DNA of 64,000 nucleotides. Origin: Strobilurus pachycystidiatus (taxonomy: Eukaryota > Basidiomycota > Agaricomycetes > Agaricales > Physalacriaceae). Numbering within the stretch: the stretch's first letter is position 1; the number at the start of each line of letters is the position of its first letter. The DNA lies in contig JAHLMK010000001.1 in assembly GCA_019915135.1 (NCBI GenBank), positions 1,860,001 to 1,924,000 of the forward strand. Reading direction: 5' to 3'. Positions 21,150-33,186 of this stretch are shown here, piece by piece. A model generated the notes under the pieces. That model was not told where the DNA came from and did not search any database. It worked only from the letters and a program-made list of their open reading frames with translations. A program made the translations under genes and the position numbers.

Positions 21150-23282
21150 ATGATGCTCATGGACAATCTCATGGACGATTTGGAGGGAAAGCGCCGGGCG
21201 GACACGCTCAACAAAAAGGCCCCTCTGCCAACATGGCAAGCAGAAACGATTCATGGACTCCTCAAAAGGCTAACCGTGAGCAAAAACCCAATTATACACT
21301 ATTCCCGCTGACTCCTACTACACTAGGAAGCTTCCAATAGCTCGAACAACACCAAGGACTTGTTGAGGCGTTCTCTACCCATCATGAAGGAAATCCTGGT
21401 CGCGAGCCGGAATGATCAGTCGGATGACGGTCGACTACTACAGTGCTATGATCTTCTTCAGAAGTAAGCTTAGTCTGCCAGTTTCCCCTCCTCATTCAAC
21501 CTGTAATCCAGGGACCTTGGCGAACTTTTGAGAACGCTGGAAGACACGAACGCCGATTTCAGAGGACTAAAACAGTACCTCAAGCCTGTCCTCCATCGCA
21601 AACGAATGAGATATATCCGACACGAGATCTCAACGATTTCTTCGACTTTCTACAGGACGGTACGTGCAGGTCTTTTCATGCTGTTGCCAAGGCTCAGTCA
21701 CCATCAAAGGCCTCTGGCACGACGGTGGGGCAACGGTCGCCCTATAAACGCCTCACCATCTCCGTTGGTACTATGACGGAGCACGCTGATGACACTGAGA
21801 TCTTGTTCGACCCCATCCTGTATGATAGTCCGCGAGCTGAGCATAGCATTCACCCCGATGCCAGTGAAGTCGCACAGCCCATTGCGCTAGACGAAACGGA
21901 CGCGTCGAATGTTCGAAACTTCCTTAGATCCGGCAAGCCGTGCAAAGATCTAGAGGATTCGGTCAATGTCGTGGACCCCGCTTGCCTCGTAGACTTTTTA
22001 CAAGAGGTATGCAGGACGGATCTACACTACCATCAATCATAGCTGACAATCATCTAGGAAGTTGATGCTCATCAGGATAGCGAAGACATCGACTACCGAA
22101 AGCGCTCGTTGAAGTGTCTGTTGCATCTGTCTAAAACATACAACCTAGTACCGAATTCTTTCACTTGCAAGAATCTGACACGTCTTGGTAACCGGCCTAT
22201 CTGGGGAGGTGGCTTCGCCGTACGTAGACATCTCATTGGTTCAATTACAGTTGCTCATCGGCTTCTAGGACATATATGAAGGCCGCATGGAAGAGCGTGA
22301 AGTTTGTATCAAGGTACTGCGGTTATTCGTTGCGAATGGAGACGAAGCTCGGGAAAAGATCATCAAGGTCAGACTCTAGTGCGTGACGAACGAAGGGTTA
22401 CTTATATGAGAACTTGACAGAGCTTTTGCCGAGAGGCACTTATGTGGAGGAACCTCAAGCATCCAAACGTCCTGCCGTTCATTGGTGTCAGCCAGGAGCT
22501 CTTCTTCCCAAGTTTCTGCTTGATTTCTCCTTGGATGAAGAATGGAAACATCATGCGGTTTCTCTCTGAGAACCCATCTCACGATAGGCTTGGCTCCGTA
22601 AGCCCTTAGAGAACATCTCCCTTTCTGCTCATAATCTGAACGTTGTTCAAGATGACGGAGGTCGCGGAAGGGATGGCCTATCTACACGGACTGGACCCAC
22701 CCATAGTTCACGCAGATATCCGCGGGGTGGCGTATTCCTCTCCAATTCAAGTATCAATCTCTCTGACGCTTTCAATCAGGCAAACATACTCGTCACTGAT
22801 GACCTACACTGCTGTTTGGCCGATTTTGGGCTCGCCTTGGCCGTGGAGAGTCAAGCAGCAGCAGGTTCTACCGCGACAGTACAAGGTTCGCTCCGCTGGC
22901 TCGCACCGGAAGCCCTCGATGTGCGCTTATCGGACCCCGCACGCGTTACCGCCAGAGACGTCTATGCTTTTGGTTGTACGATGATTGAGGTGAACTATTA
23001 ATGTTTAGTCGCCAAGGTGAAAATAAAACTTACTTGGATTCAAAGGTCTACACCGGAAAGCCACCATTCTCAGACATCCATTCGGACGCGGCCATAATTC
23101 ACGAGGTGCTCACAAGGAAAAATATGCCAATACGGCCCTTGAATGAGCTATCTGCCAAGGATGAGCTCTGGAACCTTGTTTGTAGCTGCATGCTACAGTC
23201 TGCAGCCGAACGACCATCGGCCCAATCGATCTCAGAAGCCTTGAATGCGCTCCATGAGACTGTCTGCAGCGGCGGCGACTGA
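21150..23282 (+). CDS. TKL-like protein kinase with helical N-terminal region
   Basis: Ten exons (21150-21275, 21327-21463, 21512-21659, 21710-22006, 22058-22219, 22269-22367, 22421-22597, 22652-22726, 22780-22989 and 23046-23282) give 555 aa. The first about 300 residues are helical and unassigned. The kinase domain follows: glycine loop WGGGFADIYEG, the lysine of VCIKVLR, hinge SPWMKNGNIM, catalytic loop VHADIRGANILV (HRD changed to HAD, catalytic Asp kept), ADFGLA, RWLAPEAL, and an end region with CMLQSAAERPSA. It fits the expanded tyrosine-kinase-like group of Agaricomycetes. Loss of the HRD Arg suggests activity without activation-loop phosphorylation. The start is uncertain because ATGs at 21150, 21153 and 21159 are in frame. 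It converges with AIP1 (70 bp between stops). Confidence 0.88.
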
Positions 23283-23352
23283 TGCGGTCTTGAGTGCATT
23301 ATATTCACTAAATATTCCAGTACATCCTTCCCACGACCGACATGCCATGCCT

Positions 23353-25880
23353 CTACACGTGGAACTTGACTTCAAAGAGGCGCACACAACCATCAGCTCC
23401 CGCGCTGACAACCTTGCCCTGCTTTCCATCTCCACTCTCGACCCAAAGCACGCCGTTTACACCACCGGGACCAACATTCTTCAGCGCAATGTTCTTCATC
23501 GGCTTCTCCACGCTCCAGACATATACATGTGTGTCCAGAGAACCTGAGGCGCAGTGCTTGGAATCGGATGTCCAAGAGATGGAGTTGACACGAGCCGTGT
23601 GGAACGACCAGCGGGAAGTTATCAGCTAGTAAGTACCCGTCAGTTTATACACACAGAAGTGGAGATGATGGATGGACCTACCGATTTGGCTTGAGCATCA
23701 AAGAGGGCGATACGGCCTGAAGACTATAGATAAACTCAGCACCAGTCTCTAGCCTCTGCGGTAGGAAATAAAACCCACATCACCAGAGGCAAGGTACTTC
23801 CCGTCCGGTGAGAATGCGAGCGCCGATATGACACCCTTGTTGTTATCAAGTGTACCGCTTTCTTTCAATGCCTTTCCGTCCCATTCGTAAAGCTGCACCT
23901 TGGTCTGTGCATGTTCAGACGACTCGTCCAGAATCATCAAGTCCCAATCCTTACCTCTCCACCAACAGCGACAAGAGACCCGCTGACCGCAATCGCGCTG
24001 GGCGAGAATTTGGGTGCGATCTCGAAGACCTTCTGGTTGGACCTCACAACTTCAACATTGTTCAACTCAGCCACAAAGACCGACGTGTCTTCGGCAACGG
24101 CGACGGACTTGGGTTGAGAAGCGGTGCTCACAGAGGCAGCCCTGATTTCCATTTAACACGAGAGAGTATGAGAGTATGAAAAACGCACGTAAATTCCTGC
24201 CCAACACTGGCTATTTCGCGAATGCGGTCGTCGAAGCCAGCAGAGTACAACTTGCCGTCGCTAGGTGAGGTGGCAATAGCGGTGACGAGGCTCGAGTGCC
24301 CATCCCCGGTCAAAGACGTAGACTCGCCAGAGGAGAGTGAGTAAGACAAAAGTCTGCCGTCGGCGCAGCCAGCAAGGAAGGTTCCTTCAGATGAAAGTGG
24401 CGCAATAGCAGTTATAGCTTTTTGTGGTGCCTACGAGCCGGTTAGCGATAACCAAAGTGATCATCTCAATGCATACGCTGAAGATCTTGGATGCCTTGTC
24501 GCCGACGCGCGGGTCAAAGATGTTGAGATCGCCACCAAGCGACAAAGAGGCGATGCCGGACGAGGGTGTCCATGTGTTGCCTACTTGTTGGTGATCAACG
24601 CCCGAGCCGACAGTCCACGACGTCGTGCATTTGCGTGTTTCAACATCCCCTAAACAAACAACGTCAGCACCACGGTAAGTAACAATGCTACGAAGACACA
24701 TGCATAACTTTACAGTGCAATCCGCAGAAGAGGTGGTCAATGACTTGCTGTCTGCACTCCAAGAGCATGCCATCTGAAGATTCGGGTCAATCACGACACG
24801 TAACATAAGATGGGATACTACTTACGATGGATCCTTTGTGAGGACTATCAGTGAGTTCAGCGACGGTGTCTCCGGTCTTGCCATCGTAGAGGAAGATCTT
24901 CGCGTCTGAGCCAACACTGGCAAAATGGTCGCCGGAAAGGGCGTAACGGACATCTTGAACGAATTTAGTGTGCGTTTTGATAGTCTATCTACAGATGAGA
25001 AGCTGTATAGGGTGGTAATGTCCACAATTACCTTGTCGTACTTGTAAGGTGCGCCTTGGTGGAAGACGATCGAATTATCGTCGGCCGCAGTAGCAGCTCT
25101 GAATGGGCGCTGATGGCGGATGGAAACGGCGTTGACGGGCTTGGAGGGATGTATCGATACGTTTGATGACAAAGGGCAGAAAAGGAGATTACCTTGGAGT
25201 GTCCGCTGATTTCTCCAGTGGAAGTACCAGTGTCCATCATGAAAGCATGGCCGAACCTATGTGGCGAATTAGATGACAGGACATGAAGGTAACGTATGCG
25301 CACTTTTCGCGTCCATCGCCGACTGCAATAATGCGCTTGCTTTCGCCGTCCCATTCGAGGTCATTGCTGCAGGCGGAGATAAGTATCGGACTGTGCAACA
25401 GCAGACAATCGCGTACATTTTGCCGGAGATGACTTTGTATTCTCCCTTGAGAGTCTGGTCTTCTCCTACAGTATCCCAGATCCTCACTATCCAGTTCAGC
25501 AATGGCTTCCAGTGATCCAAAGAGGTCGAGGCGTACCGGTTCCCGAAACATCACCAGATGCGCAGTAGTACCCCGAGGGTGAGATGCGCGCCACCGATGT
25601 GTTCTGGACGTGCCCGACGTATGCAACGGATTGACTGGGATTCTAGCAGACAGACTAAGTTTGAAATTCAACGGTCGGGAGAGGTTGCGACTGACGTTCA
25701 AATCCCGGATCTGCGTGCGGCGGCGGTCAGTGTATCGGTATTGATACTGCCACTGTCACGTACGATGACAGCTTTGCCATTGGTGTAGACGATCTTGTCT
25801 TTGCTCGAGCTCAGCTTAGTGGCCACGCCGCGCGCAGAGGCGGGATTGGCGGGGAACAGCGAGGCCTGCTTGAATGACAT
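23353..25880 (-). CDS. AIP1: Actin-interacting protein 1 (WD40, cofilin cofactor)
   Basis: Fifteen exons give 601 aa: 25880-25764, 25710-25696, 25642-25537, 25486-25417, 25366-25304, 25256-25193, 25139-25032, 24984-24826, 24773-24704, 24649-24477, 24430-24189, 24141-23955, 23898-23775, 23716-23682 and 23625-23353. Aip1 has two seven-blade WD40 propellers and speeds cofilin-driven filament severing. Seen: VYTNGKAVI, YVGHVQNTSVARISPSGYY, GHAFMMDTGTSTGEISGHSK, DGKYLASGD and the final GGVNGVLWVESG with RLFEVK. Exon 2 is only 15 nt. Intron 24650-24703 needs a GC donor (T|GCATGT) to restore the Trp of the KLWD repeat signature. The function is well supported by family length and order. Confidence 0.96.
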
Positions 25881-26178
25881 GGTAATTGAGATGGTTGCTA
25901 CTCTCTTCAGGCGGCAGACTCGATCACTCTCCAGCGATCACGGAGATTGCCGGAGTCTGCATGTCTCCCACCTTCAGCCGAGCGGGATGTGTCGACGATA
26001 GCAGGCCAAACTCTGTCAGTGACCTGTTACACACTCTTAGGTACGATCGATAGGCTGCCATCTGCTATGTCTGACTGCTTTGTAGAGGAGAACATTTCAG
26101 GCATCAACTGAACCGCTTGAGAGCGAGGCAATCCGCACCTGCGCCTGCGCCTGCTCATGCCCTCCTCCCTTACAACAT

Positions 26179-26953
26179 GGATCCACCACCCGCGCCTTCA
26201 AAAGTTGTCGCTAAGACTTGGGCGGGCCCAGGGCCTCCGAAGAGCTGGCAGAGTAAACAGACCGACCACTCGTCTTTCAATGACGCACTCTCGGTCATCC
26301 TCCCTCGGCCAGAGGACCTTGTCCCACCACTGACCACTCTGTGTTTGAGGATGATTGCTTTACTTCCCAAGAACGAATACGACGAACACCTGCTCTACAT
26401 GCCACCCCACCTACGCTGTCAGCTCCTCCGCGACACTGTCATCAACGCGCCTCTGTCGAACGCGAAGCTTCACGCGTTACTTGATCCTGGCTCTAAAAAT
26501 GTCGACGGGGAGCTATTTATCGCCGGCCCACATCAGACTGTGCCCATCGACTTTTTTATGCACCGGGAAGACGAGAGCAAGGATCCATCGGGCGAATGGG
26601 ACAACGAAGAAGTAGAATGGACCCCCAAGCCATTCAGTGTGCTTGCCCTCGTGTCGATACATCTCCACACATCGACCTTCCGCACCCTTCCTCGCACGCT
26701 CACACATTTGGGCTTGATCAACCTCCCCGTGGCACTACCGTTACATCGTCTGCCTAATATCTGCCCTATGCTCGTCGTCTTGGATATTTCGTACAACGTT
26801 TGGCTCAATGACACCGATAAGGCTCTGGAGACGGTACCGTGGTCCAGATGGAAGAGCCTGGAGGTTCTCGGTATGAGGGAATGCCGACTGGACGCCACAC
26901 TCATCTCCATCATCAACGAAGGTCGGTGGGATGATGTGCGTATCATACGGTAG
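26179..26953 (+). CDS. Hypothetical protein, left member of a tandem lineage-restricted pair
   Basis: One long frame of about 257 aa from the ATG at 26179. Upstream the frame stays open to 26117 (Pro-Ala-rich), so an earlier exon is possible. No named domain is recognised. The second half has leucine-rich-like segments (LTHLGLINLPVALPLHRLP, MLVVLDISYN, LEVLGMRECRL) that resemble LRR turns in fungal F-box-type proteins, but no F-box is seen. The gene at 27092-27952 is clearly related (shared HLRCQ, NAPLSNAKL, DGEL, TLTHLGL and ICPMLVVLD). It is divergent from AIP1. Confidence 0.7.
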
Positions 26954-27091
26954 TGTTTGGTGCAGGAAGGATATCCATGTATCATCCGATTCGCCTCTCC
27001 GAAACTAATCCTCGGCTCCAGTCACTGCCTCGAGTCAGGTCAGCGGGACCGACGTACGTATATTAACGAACACAAAAAGTCTGCCTGCTTT

Positions 27092-27952
27092 ATGTCCGCT
27101 TTCGATAGTGGCAATGTCAACAACATTCTTCGACAACTTCGGTCAGTCACCAATTATCACGCCCTCGAAGATTCTGACCAATTGTGCAGTGGTCAAGAAT
27201 ATAGGCGTCAAAGGAATGTCGAATCCCGCAACTCGCGCCTAATCATTGGAGGTCGAGGTCCATCCTTGTGTCCTTCTACAACTGACGCAGTTGGGAGGGC
27301 GCGCATACTCTCCCTCGTCGTCAACCCACATCCCTCAACCTCTCTCGCTCTACTGTGTTTGCAGAAGATTGTCGCATCCTTCTCAAAGACAGATCTTGAG
27401 AACATGATGCCTCACATTCCAGTGCATCTGCGCTGTCAAGTGCTTCATTACACAGCCATCCACGCCCCGCTGTCGAACGCGAAGCTCTACTTACTTGCAA
27501 GGCCGGAAAAGGACATCGACGGAGAACTGATTGTGCTCGGCCCAACACAAACGTTACCCGAAGATTATTTTTCGGATGGGCAGAGCGTCGGAGAGGAGTT
27601 GGCAGCATGGGACGAGGGTGACGACTGGATGCCAGCCCGGTTCCACACTCTCCTTCTTTACTCCACCTCTCTCAAGCCATCGACTTTTCTTTCATTCCCC
27701 CCAACACTCACGCATTTGGGGCTGGTCAGCCTTCCTCTGGCGCTGCCGTTGCAACGTCTACCCAAGATTTGCCCGATGCTCGTTGTGTTGGATCTGTCAT
27801 ACAGTGCGTGGATAGAGGAGACCTTTGATAAAGTGGCGTGGTCCAAATGGAAGGACTTGAAAGTGTTGGGTATAAGGGGATGTCATTTGGAAAGTGCATC
27901 AATTGACAAGGTCAACGACGGCCGATGGGACGAAGTCGAAATTGTGCGATGA
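27092..27952 (+). CDS. Hypothetical protein, right member of the tandem pair
   Basis: Related to 26179-26953, with the same leucine-rich-like C-terminal half and a different N-terminus. The start ATG at 27092 begins MSAFDSGNVNNILRQL. A 48-nt segment, 27142-27189 (GTCAGT...TGCAG), has good intron signals and is a multiple of three without stops. The protein could therefore be about 286 aa unspliced or 270 aa spliced. The function is unknown; a role in ligand or substrate recognition is only a guess from the LRR-like pattern. It ends 87 bp before the convergent LIN1 stop. Confidence 0.7.
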   Translation: MSAFDSGNVNNILRQLRSVTNYHALEDSDQLCSGQEYRRQRNVESRNSRLIIGGRGPSLCPSTTDAVGRARILSLVVNPHPSTSLALLCLQKIVASFSKTDLENMMPHIPVHLRCQVLHYTAIHAPLSNAKLYLLARPEKDIDGELIVLGPTQTLPEDYFSDGQSVGEELAAWDEGDDWMPARFHTLLLYSTSLKPSTFLSFPPTLTHLGLVSLPLALPLQRLPKICPMLVVLDLSYSAWIEETFDKVAWSKWKDLKVLGIRGCHLESASIDKVNDGRWDEVEIVR

Positions 27953-28039
27953 ATACATACAAATGCATACCGGATAAAGATGTCATAAACTAGAGATACA
28001 CGACGGGGTATCGATACATTGTACAGCATATAGTTTTTT

Positions 28040-29333
28040 TCAAGGCAGAAGCTCATCCCAGTCCTTCCAATCCCCGCCCACTTCGCGAACTTTGATCTTC
28101 TCACCCGCTGACCCAAAATACAACGCCTTGAACCACGAGATCATCTCTTCTTCGCCATAAGGACCGAACGTCTGGTCTGTCTGTCCAGAGCCGGGCACGT
28201 CCCATTTGTATTCGTATTTTTTGTCCGCGGATGGTGGTTCCCAATTGGCCTCAACAGAGCCTGAGGAGCGCACCGTGCGTACAATCTCCTCGTATGTTTT
28301 AGAGTATATGTCCGTCTCGCCGAGGGACATGATGTTCGACGCGATGTGGGTCATGCGCTCGACGTCGGTGGGAGGCGCGTGCTTGTCGACATTCATTGCG
28401 TCGCCTGACGCGGACAGTTTGCTATAGACTGATGTGAGTACGGCATCAAGCAATAAGACGCCATCCTGACCTTTTCTGCTTCGCCTTTTTGGCTTGGATG
28501 CCTAGACGCTGCAAGGCCTCCAGGAGGGTCTCCCCCTTCCTGAGATACTGCAGCAGCTCCTTCTCCATGCCGTGCACACCGCCGGAGTCAGCGATCTCCT
28601 GCTCCTCCGCGAGCATCTTGTCGCGCTGCTCCTTCTCCTGCTGCCGCTTCCGCCGGCGAGCGAGCTTGATGGCCTTCTCGTCAAGGCCCTCCATCCAGCG
28701 GTCGTGCTGCGCATGCACATCGACCGAGCGGACGTAGTTCCCATCGTCGGTGAACTTGCCCTCCTCCATCTCATCGCGCATATTGAACGAGGACAGCTCG
28801 AAGCCCATGCCGCTCTTCTTCCGCCGCTCAGCGTCGTCCTCGTCCTCCGGCTCATCCTCAGAGTCATCGTCGCCCGAGCCATTGCCAGCGAATTCCTGGC
28901 CCTCGATGTCTCCGAGACGCATGTACTCTGTCTTTTTCTTCTTGGCGCCCTCATCCTTCTCCTTCTCATCCTTGTCAGCCATGGCGAACATGTCGTCGTC
29001 CTCGTCATCCTCTGCAGTCTTCTTGCGGCTGTTCACGACACCCTCGCCATCGTCACTCGAGTCGGAGTCGTAGCCTTCATTCTTGACGCGCCCTTTGCGA
29101 TTGGACGTCTCCAGTGCCGAGTCGACCTGCTCCTCGAAATTGGCAGGGTCCTCCGATGGATCGACGAAGCGTGTCTTCTTGGTCGATGGCGCCTGCGACG
29201 ACGACGAGGCCTCCGCGTTACCGGCCGCGGCGCGTTTCTGTCCTGCTCGTTGCATGACAAGATGTGATTTGATGCTGTTTGGCCGGGTTCTGGATTTGAT
29301 CGGCGGCCCGCCTCCGCCACTGATGATTTCCAT
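28040..29333 (-). CDS. LIN1: GYF-domain U5 snRNP protein (Lin1/CD2BP2)
   Basis: Exons 29333-28471 and 28421-28040 give about 414 aa. CD2BP2/Lin1 binds the U5 snRNP component Prp6 and helps tri-snRNP assembly. Seen: an N-terminal KKTRFVDPSEDPANFEEQV, acidic Asp/Glu-Ser stretches, a conserved GKFTDDGNYVRSVD, a basic coiled region ARRRKRQQEKEQRDK, and a C-terminal GYF domain (YEYKWDVPGSGQTDQTFGPYGEEEMISWFKAL shortened here as KWDVPGSG, FGPYGEEEM, WFKALYFG). It is divergent from the PQ-loop gene (245 bp apart). Confidence 0.92.
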
Positions 29334-29577
29334 ATCGAGGAGTTATCGAAGATACAGACAGACGTACTGAAGAAGAATTTAGACACTCAGGCAAGCGTAT
29401 CAACACAAGTCCTTGTGTCCGGTAAGTAGCTGGACAGATTGAGATGACTACGATAGAAAGGCTTCCGCTCGGGCTCGAACCTGTGAGTGGCAGTCTCCGC
29501 GGATCCGGGTATAATGGAATTGAAGCGGATCAGTCTTGTCGTCCTCTCCTCGTGTGCTCGAGAGATTATCTCGAATC

Positions 29578-31357
29578 ATGCTATCGTCGTCGGCGCAGCA
29601 GGCGCTCAGCGACCTGCTTGGATACACCTCCATTGCCTGCTGGCTCGGTGCTCAATTCCCGTGCGTCTACAGCGTCGGCGCTGCAGTGCTCCGTCCTGAC
29701 TTCCGCAAATTAGCCAGGTCCTGGAAAACATCCGTAGCAATTCCTGCGAAGGCCTTGCTCTGCCATTCCTCGCAAACTGGCTCATGGGTGACTCCGAATC
29801 ACTGCTGAAATGAGGCCATGTCCTGACAGCAGCCGCAGGTGATATGGCCAACCTCATAGGATGCATCTTGACCCATCAGCTGCCCTTCCAGGTAGGCGCG
29901 CGTCCAGCTTTACATTTGTCCTCTCATATTGAGCTTTGTAGACCTATCTTGCCACCTACTTCGTCTTCGTGGATTGCACCTTGGTAGGCCAGTACGCATA
30001 CTACTCGTGGATAGCTCCCTCCCCCGCCCCTGCACGTCCCAGGACCAGTCGGAGACTCTCTATCGACACGTCAGCTTCGCGATATCGCACCCTGTCTGTT
30101 GTCGCAGGAAATGTCGCCAAAGCCGCTTCACTGGCCGCCCAGCATGACGAACACGCGCCAACCCGAACTAGGTTAGGCCGGTCCTCGCGGATACGACAAG
30201 ACCGGTTCCCCAATACCTCCGCAAGTCGCGTATCTCGAGAGTCAGAGGATGAGGTGGACGAGAATGCCTTGGCCGCTTTGGCGGATAGCTTCCATTCCGA
30301 AGGCGGCCGCCATGGACGCGTGTCTTGGAGTGGTGAACGGCATGGTCCCCGAGGAAGCAGCGTGGGGAGGCACTCAGTCGCTCGCGCGGTCCTACCGACT
30401 ACGTTTCATCCGTCTCCTACGACAGAGTCACCGACGCCTGTCATTTCCCCCGACTTCCTCGTGCGCGGACGCAGCTTGCTACGCGAGAATGAGGTCTCCG
30501 ATGAGCTTGCCGCTGCAGATCACCCCCACTTGAGATCCAAGAGCGGTAAACGTGGATCAAGCATGATCTTCTTCGGTGTCTGGGCATTGTTCAGCCTGAC
30601 TTACTTTTCTGGAACGACACAACCTCTATATTCCATCAGTGATTCAACCGGCGTAGGTAGAGTACTCAACCCGCGGAATGTTCCCCTTATATCTACCTTG
30701 GACGTCCCTTCATTGGTCTCAAGCCAACCTGGGTCCACCTTGGACACAAGTCTTGAGATGTACCAGTCCATGGACCCGGAATCATCCTACCACACGACCT
30801 CTGAACCCTCTAGCGAACGCGTTTTGGGGCGCATTTTCGCCTGGTTATGCACGACATTGTACTTGACATCGCGGCTACCTCAAATATGGAAGAACGTGAG
30901 TTCATGTCAAGTCATTTTGAAAAGTTCTGCCACTAACTTCCATTCCAGTATGTTAGACAATCCGTCCAGGTATACATCACCCATTCTTGGCTAGTCACAG
31001 AGGCTAATGAATGCTGAACACACAGGGACTATCTATCTACCTCTTCATCTTTGCTTTCTTGGGCAACACTTTCTATGTCGCTTCCATTTTATCGTCGCCG
31101 AATGCCTATCTTCCGCCACCTGCTTCCACCAACTTTATCAAGGAAAGCATTCCGTGCGTCCTCCGTTCATTGATATCTATTCCGTGATTTATCTTTCTGC
31201 CTGCAGGTACCTCATAGGCAGTGGCGGTACTCTCGTTTTTGATGTTACGATAGTGGTGCAGTCCTACATCTACCGTCCGAAACGGCACAAACGCGAATTG
31301 GTCGAGGAGGAGGGACTTTTACATGGGAATGGTCTTGCCAGTTCCGTCGAGTCTTAA
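29578..31357 (+). CDS. PQ-loop vacuolar transporter (Ypq/Rtc2-like)
   Basis: Exons 29578-29660, 29714-29787, 29839-29891, 29942-30895, 30949-30969, 31026-31153 and 31207-31357 give 487 aa. Two PQ-loops are rebuilt across introns: FPQVLENIRSNSCEGLALPFL and LPQIWKNYVRQSVQGLSIYLF. They mark the seven-helix PQ-loop family that exports cationic amino acids or cystine from the vacuole or lysosome. Between them lies a long Arg/Ser-rich loop of about 200 residues, probably cytosolic and regulatory. The protein ends in a hydrophobic helix and a charged tail. The substrate is inferred from the family. Confidence 0.92.
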
Positions 31358-31587
31358 CGGAGAGGTTAAGACCATGTAGACATTGTAGAATTAGCTTCCT
31401 GTAAAACATAATTTCTCGGACATGTAAAGCCCTCACGTGTGCGACGCCGCTCTATCTTCATTCACTCCGGTCACTGTCATAGTCAACTCGGCGTTTTGGC
31501 CAAGTCTTCTGCCACAGAGTGACGGGTATCCTCCGAACGCCCAAGAGCCAACAGATATTCTTCTCTTCGCCATCGTCGTCGTCGATC

Positions 31588-32798
31588 ATGTCGTCGACAC
31601 CGCGCTCGGCGACCTACAACGTCCCGGAACCAACGCCCTACCAGCTCGTGCGTACCCTTAACAGGTGATAGCAACGTGCAAGACGCTGACGATCCCGGCA
31701 GCGAGCTCTTGTTCTTGATTACCTATCGCACCAATGTTACACGCGGACAGCGCGCGCCTTTGCGAGAGATAGCGCCGTCCGCCACCTTGATGCCGACGGC
31801 GACGAAGTCATGTCCGACCAGCCAAGCATGCCAGAAATATCAGAGACGGTGCTGGACCAGGCGGATCTGCGCACACGTACGTTATCCGCTCCATTCGTGT
31901 GCGTTGTCCGACTCATCCGCCTCTGAAGAGGTCCGCAATGCACTACTGGCAGGCAAAGTGGACGAGGCGACCGAGCTGCTCAACAAGCACTTCCCGACCG
32001 TCCTGAATGCCGACGATAAGACTCCACGCACTGCGCCGTTAAGCGGGACAGTCTACGTCGCACCAACCTCCGTCGAACCCTCCCATCTCAACCTCAATCT
32101 CCGCATCCAGTCTTTCCTCGAATCGTGCCGGACAGTTCCTCTCCCGTACCCTCCATCCAAAACAGGTACAGATACTCCTAGATCCCAAAAACGGTCCTCT
32201 CAGGCCCTCGAGGACGATAATCCCGAGGCGCTGGATCAGCAGACCGCGCTACTCAAGAGTGCCCAGAAGCTTTACGCGTTGGCGAGCATGCTCTTCTCTC
32301 CGGATCGCGAAAGGTACATAAGGGAGCTGAGCAATGTGCTTGGTATACTTGCGTACAAGGTCCCAGAAGAAAGCACAGTCAACAAATATCTCTCACAAGA
32401 GCGGAGAGCGGCAGTTGCAGAGCAAATCAATAGCGCTATACTGTGTGAGTGCAGTCGGGAACGACAAGTGATCTCGCTTTACTCAACATCTTGCATCTTC
32501 AGACAGGTGTGGATTGCCTGCAATCCCGAAAGTCGAATTAGCCGCCAGACACACCTCCACTCTTTGGGGCTTTTGCCACGATTTGCATGTTCTTGCTCTA
32601 CCCGGGGCGGTCATACCTTCGAAGTCAGGCAAGGAGACTCCAGTCCCATCACTCAAAGGCTCGAACGCAAACGGTAACGCCACAGGCGAGGTAAGGTCGC
32701 CTGGCTACCTGTTGATGATGGTGGCTGACCACTCTGGCATTTAGACCCACGTCGCTCCGACCTTTGATCTGGCCCAATTCGTTGGCTCAGAGGTATAG
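31588..32798 (+). CDS. LisH-CTLH-CRA protein (RanBP9/10-like, without SPRY)
   Basis: Exons 31588-31647, 31702-31876, 31929-32444, 32503-32690 and 32745-32798 give 330 aa. Seen: a LisH motif YLSHQCYTRTARAFARDSA near residue 30, a CTLH region (VRNALLAGKVDEATELLNKH and QSFLESCRT), and a CRA region with MLFSPDRERYIRELSNVLG and a terminal NSAILYRCGLP. Such proteins are scaffolds of the GID/CTLH ubiquitin ligase or relatives. The SPRY domain of Vid30/RanBP9 is absent; the protein starts just before LisH. Whether it belongs to the GID complex or acts separately cannot be told here. Confidence 0.88.
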
Positions 32799-33186
32799 CT
32801 CAGCGGCTTCTCTCTCTTTTACGACCCGCGACGTTTTTCATATCTGCATTGTAATCACACACACACCATTCATAGCATACTACGAGGAACTGGACGTTCT
32901 GTAATGTAGGTCCAGATGTAACAGTATCAGATAACATACCTCTCTCGCACGTCGAAGATATCGCGACAGTCTACTTCGTGAGCACAATGGGATGCAAGAA
33001 TCCAAGTAGTGACAGAAGAGAGTGCTCACCCACTGACAAGGTATTCAGGATTTTTTCTGGAAGATGCCAAGAGGCAAGCAACAGTGACCACTTACGAGAT
33101 TTCCGCATCACATTCAAGGTCATCATGGGACGTTTGTATTACGCCGTAGAACAGATCAGGCATTCGCGCGTTCTTTTCTCGCCATC
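32799..33186. other. Intergenic region with no supported gene
   Basis: Promoter side of the cytidine deaminase. No repeats or RNA gene were recognised. Confidence 0.5.

Noticed and set aside
27142..27189. Treating this segment as certain coding sequence
   Set aside because: It has strong intron signals and is a multiple of three, so its coding status cannot be decided from sequence alone; left as an alternative.
28572..29267. 231-codon plus-strand frame, Leu-rich
   Set aside because: Exact antisense of the acidic LIN1 coding region; the Leu richness is a mirror of Glu/Lys codons.
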